NCBI GenBank assembly: GCA_037176705.1
Contig: CM073899.1
Span: 2,542,001 to 2,606,000, forward strand
Reading direction: 5' to 3'
DNA: 64,000 bases
Source: Molossus alvarezi
Taxonomy: Eukaryota; Chordata; Mammalia; Chiroptera; Molossidae
Shown here: positions 22,488 to 31,418 of the stretch, in pieces
How the letters are laid out: every line of letters begins with the position of its first letter
How positions within the stretch are numbered: position 1 is the stretch's first letter
Made by a program: the position numbers and the translations under genes
Notes under the pieces: model-generated
The model's input: the letters and a program-made list of their open reading frames with translations, nothing else
Databases searched by the model: none
Told to the model about the DNA's origin: nothing

Positions 22488-22663
22488 TATGTTCTCCATT
22501 TTTATGACTTGAGAGAGACAGAAACATTGATTTGTTATTCTACATATTCCTGCATTCACTGGTTGAATCTTGATTTCTTGTATATGTCCTAACCAGGGAT
22601 CGAACCTGCAACCTTGGTGTATCAGGAAAAGACTCTAACGACCTGAGCTACCTGGCCAGGGCC
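22488..22663 (-). mobile_element. Old tRNA-derived SINE, antisense
   Basis: Contains 'GGGATCGAACCTGCAACCTT' (complement of the B-box region) and 'GACCTGAGCTACCTGGCCAG' (complement of the head start). Sequence toward the tail side has drifted. Older than the type-A and type-B copies. Confidence 0.75.
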
Positions 22664-22915
22664 TTCCCCCATTCCCTGTACCTGTGTTATACTGACCCCA
22701 GTGGTAAGAGAAGCACAGTTAGACAGTTTGCAAAGAGGAGACCCTCCGCTTCTAGACGTGCAAGTGGAAAAGTGAGCATATACAATTACTGAGCAGAAAA
22801 ACACATCTATCAATTGAAAACATTGCTTGAAGGAAGAAATCTGAGAATTTGAAAAGTAACCGTTCAAAATTCAAGTGACTCTTAAATAATTAAGTAGAGA
22901 GTATACTTAGAAAAT
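22664..22915. other. Unique DNA
   Basis: Nothing recognised. Confidence 0.4.
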
Positions 22916-22925
22916 CCAATACCCA

Positions 22926-23021
22926 CCCTGGCCATTTTGGCTCAGCGGAACAGAGTCCCGGGTTCAGTTGCCGCTAGAGGCACATACAAAAAATAAATAA
23001 ACAAACAAACAAATAAATAAC
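22926..23021 (+). mobile_element. Head-only type-B SINE with A-rich tail
   Basis: The tRNA-like head runs from CCCTGGCC (22926) to GGCACATAC (22987), with an internal gap of about 13 nt before AGAGTCCCGGGTTC. An AAAT/AAAC simple tail follows. The 9-nt target CCAATACCC (22916-22924) recurs as CCAATGCCC at 23022-23030. It has no SINE body. Confidence 0.75.
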
Positions 23022-23039
23022 CCAATGCCCTTCTCTCTC

Positions 23040-23268
23040 TTTTTTTTTTTTTCAAATCTTTTTTTTTTCCTTTATTGATTTTAGAGAGAGGAAGGGAGAG
23101 GAAGAAAGAGATAGAAGCATCGATTAAAGAGAACATCGATTGGCTGCCTCCTGCATGCCCCCACTGGGGTTCGGTCCCACTACCTGGGCATGTGTCCTGA
23201 CCGGGAATTGAACCAGCGACCTCTTGGTGCAGGGTCAACACTCAACCCACTGAGCCACACCAGCTGGG
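23040..23268 (-). mobile_element. Type-A SINE, antisense
   Basis: Complete copy with a doubled T-run (two A-tail segments, 23041-23052 and 23060-23068). The far flank CCAGTACCC (23269-23277) is a third degenerate copy of the 9-nt target flanking the neighbouring head-only SINE. Confidence 0.9.
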
Positions 23269-23277
23269 CCAGTACCC

Positions 23278-24029
23278 TAGACACCCAAGTCCTGAATGTT
23301 TTTCTTTCTGCTCAGCTGACTTCGCATTTCGTTCTGCACCCAGATTTTTACCTGAAGACGAACCCTCACTTCAGAGGGTGATATTTAACAAATTAAGTAG
23401 AAATGAAAAGAGGTAAAACATTTGCTATTTTATACTTTCCGCTTGTGGCAAAATGTCTTCTCATCAGAAACAGCGTATTAAGATGTTCTCTCTGAATGAA
23501 AGTGGCTGTGAAAAGGTTGGGGCACCCCCTCAGGCCAGCAGGTCCCTGGGTCCCCCCGGTCAGGGCGTTTCCTCTGCCAGCGCCAGCTTGTGTACTTGAC
23601 CCCATGAGTTAGTCTGAAGGATTGAGGTGGAGCAATGACTGCCCCAGAGAGGTGGTTGTGAAAAGTCAGAGATTTGGATGGAAATACTTTGTAAATGTCG
23701 TTTGGTCCTCAGGCCCCACTACCAACATATCCAGCGGGAAAAGAAACAAGGACCAAGGACCGGAGCTAAAAATATATATTACAGTTTATAACTCTGGAAC
23801 GGAAGAAATATTAGCAAGAATGCGTAACGGCGAACTGTTGCATGTCTTTGGAACGTATAGGGCTGTAGTTATCTTTGAACCCCTCACGTGGGACAATAAT
23901 GGGTGGAATTTAAAACACACACCATAATTTTAAACAATAGAGAGGAGTGTAAAAATGCATTTTTCAATGAAAGTTTAAATTTTCACTATGCTATGTTCAA
24001 CTTGTTTGCCTTCATTTAAAATATAGACG
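23278..24029. other. Unique DNA with a 101-codon open frame
   Basis: No repeat recognised. A plus-strand frame at 23622-23927 starts 'MRWSNDCPREVVVKSQRFGW' and ends EPLTWDNNGWNLKHTP. It has mixed composition and is not repeat-like, but I recognise no family and see no splice or promoter context. It is treated as non-coding. Confidence 0.45.
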
Positions 24030-24240
24030 CTTGATTCGATCAGTGTGGCTCAGTGGTTGAGCGTCGACCCTGCAACAAGAGGTCGCTGGTTTGATTCCCG
24101 GTCAGGGCACATGCCCAGGTTGTGGGACCGATCCCCAGTGGGGGGCGTGCAGGAGGCGGCCAGTTGATGTTCTCTCTCATCAATGTTTCTACCTCTCTCT
24201 CCCTCTACCTTCCTCTCTCTCTGAGATCAATAAGGAAACA
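24030..24240 (+). mobile_element. Type-A SINE
   Basis: The first ten bases of the head have drifted (GATTCGATCAGTGTGG). The body is standard and the end is AGATCAATAAGGAAAC. Confidence 0.9.
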
Positions 24241-24579
24241 CAGAGAGAGAGACACTGTCTTGTAACATACACGTGTATCATGTGAAGTCCTGTTGCTGCA
24301 CCTCTTCGTCTCCCGGGATCTCTGCAGCTTATGACCTGCAGTTCAGAGTGGGAACCTGGACCGAGTTTGGTATCTCTTGGCTCTAAAACAAAGAGAAAAT
24401 CACCAAAGTGTAGCTTCTTTCAAATTGAAGAAGATACGAGATCCAGAATGTTCTACGGAAGGATGTGCAGGTACCTGAATTTCCACATGGCTTATCTTGC
24501 ATTCTCAAGCATGACTATGACTTCACAAGGATCTGAAGTACCTGTGACTTCCTGTCCACCTGAATGTGTCACCATGAAC
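24241..24579. other. Unique DNA
   Basis: Includes the 116-codon frame at 24331-24681, which runs into the hAT element and has no recognised domain. Confidence 0.45.
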
Positions 24580-24802
24580 CAGTGGTTCACAACCTTCCTA
24601 ATGCCGCGACCCTGTGATACAGGTCCTCATGCTGTGTGTGGGCGTGTCTGCGTGTGGGCGGACCCTCCTGGAGATGGATAGAGGAGCGGTGTCCCAGTTC
24701 CTCAGACCATCAGAAGTATGTGTTTCCGATGGTCTTAGGTGACCTCTGTGAAAGTGTTGTTCGACCCCCAAAGGGGTCGCGACCCACAGGTTGAGAACTG
24801 TG
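24580..24802. mobile_element. hAT-type MITE (non-autonomous DNA transposon)
   Basis: The left end is CAGTGGTTCACAACCT (24580-24595). The right end is AGGTTGAGAACTGTG (24788-24802), an imperfect inverted repeat of the kind found in hAT-Charlie elements. Just inside the right end are 'CCCCCAAAGGGGTCGCGACC' and 'CCGATGGTCTTAGGTGACC', typical of this family. It has no transposase. The expected 8-bp TSD is not readable, so the copy is old. Confidence 0.8.
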
Positions 24803-26103
24803 TAAACCATCATAGCAGCAAATGAGCAGGGTGCCCTGGAGGACCTCAAAGTCATCAGAGTCTCTGTGAACAAAAGTACCAAGAATCTAGACAACAGAAT
24901 AAAGCGGAGTTGATACTGTGAAGGTACAATGCTGAATATGTCAATGTCAAATATAAATAAATTAAAGTGATGCCCCTTCCCTCTTCAAGGGATAAGAACA
25001 GAGAAGTTGTCAGATCCCTGTAGCTGGGGCTGAATGATTCATCGAGACTCAGAGGCTTGTGTTGTTGGGTTGTTGCCACAGATAAGTCAATGCCTAGCTG
25101 GGCGTCCCCAGGCATTAACGGCCCCTGGGCCCTTAGTCCAGCTGCAAGCCGGTGCCTGACAGTGACCGGTGGTCTGCCCCTGTCCCGTGGAACCACACCT
25201 GCTGGGGTCCTGTGCTGAACCAGGTGATACTTGGTGCCCTGGCACCTGCTCCCTGGGGGCCTGTGCTCCCCACACACAGCATGGGTCTCATCCGGAGCAG
25301 CATTTCAGGCCCTCCTGGCTGTTTGTTTTCTGTCTGTCAGCTGTGTGGGGTGGAAGCCAGAGAGAGTCGACCTACTTCTGCAGGAAACTCCCTGCGTAGG
25401 CTCTCCGCCGTGGAACACAGAGCACACGAGGCCGAGCGCTTTCTCTTGCTCAGTGTTTAGGGACCCCACCGACTTAACAGTCCCTGGCGCAACATTGCTC
25501 GATAAATACTTGTTAAACAGATAATTATTCATGGGCCCACGTGTCAACAAACACATGCTGATCTCCATTCTGGTCAAGACTAGCTATTTACACGCAATCA
25601 GTCCAAAATGTGAGACAAGATGGCCTCTTCTTCCTGCCCATCCCATCCCCAGTCCGTCCCCAGCACCGCAGGGGAGCAGGGAAGGGGTCTCCGCGGCTGG
25701 TCAGGCAGGGCGGGCGAGTGTGCGCCCAGTGGGAGGCTCCTCTGCAGGACAGCTCTTCACTGTTTTATAACATGAAAATGAAGTTCGCCACTGACCCTCT
25801 TAAGTCTGTCACCGGTATTCCCAATGATGCCTCCGGAGCCCAGGCGGCGGCTGCCTGTCTCGGCGGGTCCGTGACAACACCCTTGTTCTCAGATGCTCCA
25901 TCTGCCTCCACCACAGGAACCTGGAGCGCGCTCGCCCTGACCTACCCGTGCGGCTTCTTTAGGTGACTTTTTTCTGGACAAGTACATCAGAGTATGTAAA
26001 TATAAGTATTTGTGCCAGTCGACTTTCTGAGAACTCAAAAAGTTTTCTTTCTCCCAGGTAACATGAGAAACCTCTGCAAGGAAACTGAAGGGCAGGTGTC
26101 TGA
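24803..26103. other. Unique, GC-moderate DNA
   Basis: A 1.3 kb stretch with no repeat family recognised. Several frames of about 80-140 codons overlap each other on both strands without a domain, and I could not support an exon. Confidence 0.45.
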
Positions 26104-26862
26104 GTTCACAGTGCTGTGCACCTGTCCCCACCGTGCACCTGTCCCCACCGGGCACCTGTCCCCACCACGTACGTGTCCCCACCGTGCACCTGTCTCCACC
26201 ACGTACCTGTCCCCACCACGTACCTGTCCCCACCACGTACATGTCCCCACCGCTACCTGTCCCCACCGCATACCTGTCCCACCACGTACCTGTCTCCACC
26301 ACACACCTGTCCCCACCGCTACCTGTCCCCACCACATACCTGTCCCACCACATACCTGTCTCCAACACGTACCTGTCCCCACCACGTACCAGTCCCCACC
26401 ACGCACCTGTCCCCACCGCTACCTGTCCCCACCGCATACCTGTCCCACCACGTACCTGTCCCCACCACGCACCTGTCCCCACCACGTACATGTCCACACC
26501 ACGTACATGTCCCCACCACGTACCTGTCTCCAACACGCACCTGTCCCCACCACGTACATGTCCCAACCGCGCACCTGTCCCCACCATGTACCTGTCCCCA
26601 CCACGCACCTGTTCCCACCGCTACCTGTCCCCACCGCATACCTGTCCCACCATGTACCTGTCCCACCACGTACCTGTCCCCACCACGCACCTGTCCCCAC
26701 CACGTACCTGTCCCCACCGCTACCTGTCCCCACCGCATACCTGTCCCACCATGTACCTGTCCCACCACGTACCTGTCCCCACCACGCACCTGTCCCCACC
26801 ACGTACCTGTCCCCACCGCTACCTGTCTCCCCTGCGTACCTGTCTCCACTGTGCACCAGCCA
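26104..26862. repeat. 17-bp minisatellite with 99-bp higher-order unit
   Basis: About 44 units of a 17-bp motif such as 'TACCTGTCCCCACCACG', with variants of 15-18 bp. From about 26618 the variants repeat in a fixed order with a 99-bp period: the junction CCGCTACC recurs at 26618, 26717 and 26816. The motif rarely makes a stop, so long frames of about 240-330 codons open in several frames and on both strands. None is a gene. Confidence 0.97.
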
Positions 26863-26914
26863 CCTTGACTCATTTCCATGAGCATGGCAAGCATTCTGCA
26901 AACATCTGTTGAAA

Positions 26915-27030
26915 CAATAACATCTCTTATACAATAATCATCATCATCACTAATGTTTATAACACAACTTGCCAAGACCTCTTTCAGGTTTTTTCTTATA
27001 TTAATTCCCTGAATTCTCTCAGAAACAGTG
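26915..27030 (+). mobile_element. Possible MIR fragment
   Basis: A degraded match to the MIR core: ATAATCATCATCATCAC..AATGTTTATAACA, then TTCTTATATTAATTCCCTGA. Weak. Confidence 0.35.
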
Positions 27031-27493
27031 TCAGGAAGGGATTGCCCGAAAACCACGCCCTGTTTATGCATTCTCGTTGCTTTGTACATGGGTTCCTGCC
27101 CGAGTTCGGAGCGTTTACTGCTTCGGGAGATCAGCAGGAAGTCCGTGTTACATCCTACTAGATCACAGAGAACTTCAGCTAACGGCTTCCCAGCCTCCTT
27201 GCAACCTGGCGTGCAGGTACTCCATCCAGACACACATTCCCTGGCCATCAAATTGGAGGCCAGGGACAAATGACAGGGATTGCCATGAAGAGTCACCCCA
27301 GTCACAGTGGCAGCTACTATCAGCTCAGTCCCCCGAGCACCACGGGCTCACTGTCCAGACCGTCAACGCACCCCCTGCACGCTGCCTGGCGTCCACGTAG
27401 CAACCCTGAACAGCGTCCTTGTGTCTCCCTTATCCACCCCAACTGTGAGAGGTTGTTTCCCTAGGCTCTGAGTGACTTCTCTGCTACCTGATG
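27031..27493. other. Unique DNA
   Basis: Nothing recognised. Confidence 0.45.
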
Positions 27494-27508
27494 CTATTTA
27501 ATTATCTT

Positions 27509-27720
27509 TTTTTTTAATTTATTGATTTTAAAGAGAGAGGAAGGGAGAGGGACAGAAAGATAGAAACATCGACGAGAGAGAACATTGATTGGCCGCCTCC
27601 TGCACGCCCCCCACTGGGGATCGGGCCCACAGCCTGGGCATGTGCCCTGACCGGGAATCAAACCTGCGACCTCTTGATGTATGAGTCAGCGCTCAACCAC
27701 TGAGCCACACCAGCCCGGCC
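27509..27720 (-). mobile_element. Type-A SINE, antisense
   Basis: Complete copy with TSD 'TATTTAATTATCTT' exact at 27495-27508 and 27721-27734. Confidence 0.95.
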
Positions 27721-27734
27721 TATTTAATTATCTT

Positions 27735-28499
27735 TAATCGGCCGCAACATATTTCTGTTTCTCATGAGGACACTCCTATTACCTTAGCTCAACAGAGACA
27801 TTTTAAATAGATAGCTGATGGGTACAGGTAGTTAATCTGATACGGTATTGACGGCCTGCTGCTCTGAGCCTGGTGGCCACGTGTACGGAGCCCGAGCTCC
27901 GAGCGGTCTGAATGTGCCATGGCGTGGCTGAGTTGACGTGCTGATGATGAACTGATATGCGAGTCTATGAATGACGAAGAATAAACATTCCAAAAATCCA
28001 CCAAGGCAGTGGGGAGAGACGGCCTCCCCCAGGACAGGCCACAGGCATCAGAGCTCCACGGCTGCCGGAAGCATCCAGGGGAGCCCAGAGGACAGCCTGG
28101 GGACAGGGCCTCACCCCTTAAGGTACTTGGCTCTACGTGTTACAGACGAAGTTTGGTGAAATGAAAGGTAGCTGCAGATGTGAGTTTGAGATTCTGCCCT
28201 CAGGTCTCCGCTCTGTGGATCCAGTTCGTGGGGAACCTTGAACATTCATAAGTAGAAGAGTCACTGAATGGAGGGACTAATTTGGAAAGATCAGTGTGAC
28301 AGTGGCCTTTAAATAAATGTGTAACTAATCAGTCAAGTCCCACCTTTTAAACAACATCAAGAATTCCCTGAGCAGAAGTGACTTTTGTTAGGTTTGAACT
28401 CTGCCCAAGTTTACTTTGGTCATCTTGGTAAAAGAATATAATTCTGAATAGTTGATGTTTTCATCTTTTTTCTTAAATTGAAATATAATTGAGCTATTG
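27735..28499. other. Unique DNA
   Basis: Nothing recognised. In particular there is no L1 ORF2 sequence here, which matters for the L1 junction at 35512. Confidence 0.5.
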
Positions 28500-29079
28500 A
28501 GACTGGAAGATGGCAGAGGGCAGGACCGAAGGGAGGGTGAGTGTGTGAGAGAGTGTGAGTGGACGTGAGTGTGGACGACCAAACCCGAGCAGTGCAGAGC
28601 CGCGGAGCAGAAGGTCCCTGTGCTGTGGACGGAGCACCGGCTACCGCGGTGAGCGGCCCTTCAGGGTGCTTCTCCCTGTGCAGTGGGGAGGTCCCACCAC
28701 TTTGGAAGATCCCGGGTCTTCTCTGGGAGGAGGCAGTGGGAGCGGCCAGGGCCCAACAATCTGAGCCCACCAGTGCACCTGGCACCACCGGACCAGTGGA
28801 CACTCTGTGTCAACACAGACCGGTGCACAGTAGTGGAGTTGCCAAGGTGCCGGTCGCGGAAGCCGCAGACAGCCCGGAGCCCAGCACCATTCCCCGTAAC
28901 AGCAGCCCAATCAGAGTCCAGATATACCGCCAGCAACAGAGGTTGGAAGCAGACATCTATCCCCAGGCAACAGAAGCATAGACCAGCAGCTGAGCCCTTT
29001 CCCCAAAAACTACAGCAAAAGCTGAGCAGGAGCTGAGCCCATGGGGCAGCAGCCCTCCCCAGCCACCAGCGGTGGGACC

Positions 29080-29420
29080 TGGGTCTCCACAGAGGCCTGT
29101 GCGGTCCAGTAGCTCACAAGAGCAGTAGGAAGCCAGAGCTCTAGAGAGACTAGTGCAATCCAGCTGCCTGCCGGCAGGAACTGCAGGGTGTGGGGGCACC
29201 AGAGAGGCCTGTGCGACACAGCAGGGACTGTGCCATCCAGTTACCCATGGGCACTGTGGGGTGCTGAAGCACCAGAGAGGCCTGTGCGACCCAGAAGCCC
29301 ATAACATAGACACAGAGCCAGGTCCCCAAAGGGACTGTGCGATCCAGTTACCCTCGAGACCTGAGGGTGCTGGGGCACCAGAGAGGCTTGTGCGATCCAG
29401 CTGCGCACAAGATAAGCATA
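29080..29420 (+). repeat. Repeated monomers in the L1 5' UTR
   Basis: The phrase 'CACCAGAGAGGCCTGTGCGA' recurs at 29197, 29270 and (one change) 29376, with a related phrase near 29088. CCAGTTACCC and CCAGCTGCCTG variants lie between them. The spacing is uneven (73 and 106 bp). This resembles the internal monomers that some mammalian L1 promoters carry. Confidence 0.8.
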
Positions 29421-30221
29421 GAGGATGTGAAAATGGAGGTGGAGTGAATAGAAGCTATGCAGACGATCTCCCAGGACCAAACGGGAATTACAACTAAAAT
29501 AAAGACAAATCCTTAAAAAAAAGGAACAGAGAAGCAGCAGGGCAGGACCATATAACCAGGGACACTGGTAGGATCTGTGGAGGCACGAGAAGGTGGCAGG
29601 CTGGGAGCCCAGGGACAGCAGCAGTCTTAGCTGTGACCAGTGCACTTGGGGAATAAAGACCAAGCCCAATCCACAGTGCAGAGAGCAAGGACAGAGCGCT
29701 AAAATAGCCTCATCCACTCACATGGGGGCTACAGCAAAGGGAGGACAGACTGGGCTATAACTCTGTGGGGACATCCGGGATTTGTAGGGCACTCAGATTT
29801 TTTGCTGAGTTGCCGCCACAAAAGACTGTGGCCAGTGTACTCCTTCCCAGAGCTGTGGGGAAAAGCAGCAGCCTCCTCCTCGAAGATTCAGCCTTTCCCA
29901 GGTGAGGCAAAAAAAAAACCAAATTGAGGCTATTAATAACCAGCATCTATCCCACCATCTGGAAATCCTCTTATGCAGGACAGCAGAGCTACATTCCAAG
30001 GCACTGAGTAACTGAGACTACTAGCCACCAGGAAAAACCTAGAGGATAACTGAACCTGTCCTGGGCTTGCAAATCTACCCAGGAAAGTAAGACTTGACAG
30101 TGGTGTTTAACGTGGGCCCACCCAGGCTCATCCAAACACAGCAGAGGGAGCCACAGAGAGCAGAACACCAACACCCACAGGGAAAATTTGGCAGGCTCCA
30201 AAACCCACTGAGAGAGCCAAA

Positions 30222-31373
30222 ATGGTGAAACAAAGAAACAAATCCCAAATGAAAGAACAAGAGAACACTATCTAAGACGAGATCAATGAAATGCTATTAA
30301 GCAAATTATCAGAGGTAGAGTTCAGAGCCATGATCTTGAGGAAGCTCAACAGCATGAGTAAGAACATCAGCACCATGAGTAAAGATATAGAACATTGAAA
30401 ACCAACCAAGTGGAAATGAAGAATGACATAGCAGAAATTAAGAACACATAGAAAGGACTAACCAGCAGAGTAGAGGAAGCTGAGGACTGAATCAGTGAAT
30501 TAAAAGACAGCGTAGAAAATATCAACCAATAAAAAAACCAAAAGGAAAAAACAATTAAAAAACAGGAAGATAGCTTAAGAAAACTGTGGGACAACTGGAA
30601 ACGTAATAACATTTGCACCATAGGAGTCCCCGAAGAGGAAGAAGATGGGCAAAGGTAAGAGAATATATTTGAAGAAATAGTAACAGAAGACTTTCCTAAC
30701 TTGGTGAAGGAAGAAGGCATTCAAGTTCAAGAAGCACAGAGAGCCCCAAGTAAGAAGAACCCAAACATGCCTTGGCCGGTTTGGCTCAGCAGTTAGAGTG
30801 TCGGCCTGTGGTCCAGAGAGACCCAGGCTCATTTCCTGCCAAGAGAGCGTACCTCACTTGAAGTTTGTCCCTGGCCCTGGTTGGGTCATGTGGGTGGCAA
30901 CCACTCTATGTGTCCCTTTCATGTCGATGTTTCTCTCTCTCTCTTCTCTCTCCCACTCTATCTGAACAAAAAAAAAAAAAAAAAAAAAAAGGAAAAATGT
31001 CCTCGGGTGAGGATTAAAAAAAAAAGAAGAACCCAAACAGGCCTACACCAAGACACACAGTCATTAAAATGCCAAAAATTAAAGACAAAGAGAGAATCCT
31101 AAAGGCAGCAAGAGATAAGCAACAAGTTACCTACAAAGGAAACCCCATAAGGCTCTCAGCTGACGTCTCAACAGAAACACTACAACCCAGAAGGGAGTGG
31201 TATGAAGTAATCAAGGTCATGAAAAAAATAAATCTAAATACAAGACTAGTCTATCCAGCAAGGCTATCATTCAAAATAGAAGGTCAAATAAAGAGCTTTC
31301 CAGAGAAAAAGGGGCTAAGGGAATATATTAACACCAACCAGCACTGCAAGATATTCTAAAAGGACTGCTATAA
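30222..31373 (+). pseudogene. L1 ORF1 (ORF1p RNA-binding protein) remnant
   Basis: The likely start is ATG at 30222 ('MVKQRNKSQMKEQENTI'), followed by an in-frame stop after 17 codons. The middle part would encode the coiled coil and carries several more stops. A type-B SINE interrupts it at 30768-31023. Beyond it, the RRM and C-terminal domains are recognisable: 'RPTPRHTVIKMPKIKDKERI' (in part from the frame at 31069), then 'YPARLSFKIEGQIKSFPEKK' (31251-31310). The expected C-terminus PALQDILKGLL and stop (31371-31373) is reached only after a 1-base frameshift near 31330. ORF1p normally forms trimers that coat L1 RNA. This copy cannot make a complete one. Confidence 0.9.
30768..31023 (+). 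mobile_element. Type-B SINE inside L1 ORF1
   Basis: Full-length copy with an expanded internal A-run (30968-30990) before the hairpin 'TGTCCTCGGGTGAGGATT' (30998-31015). TSD 'AAGAAGAACCCAAACA' is exact at 30752-30767 and 31024-31039. Confidence 0.96.
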
Positions 31374-31418
31374 TTAGTAGAAGAAATAGGAAGAAAAATA
31401 GAACCACACTAAACAAAA

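Noticed and set aside
26012..27305. Several open frames of 240-330 codons on both strands
   Set aside because: They are produced by a 17-bp repeat lacking stop codons. The same sequence is open in several frames and translates to simple repeats.
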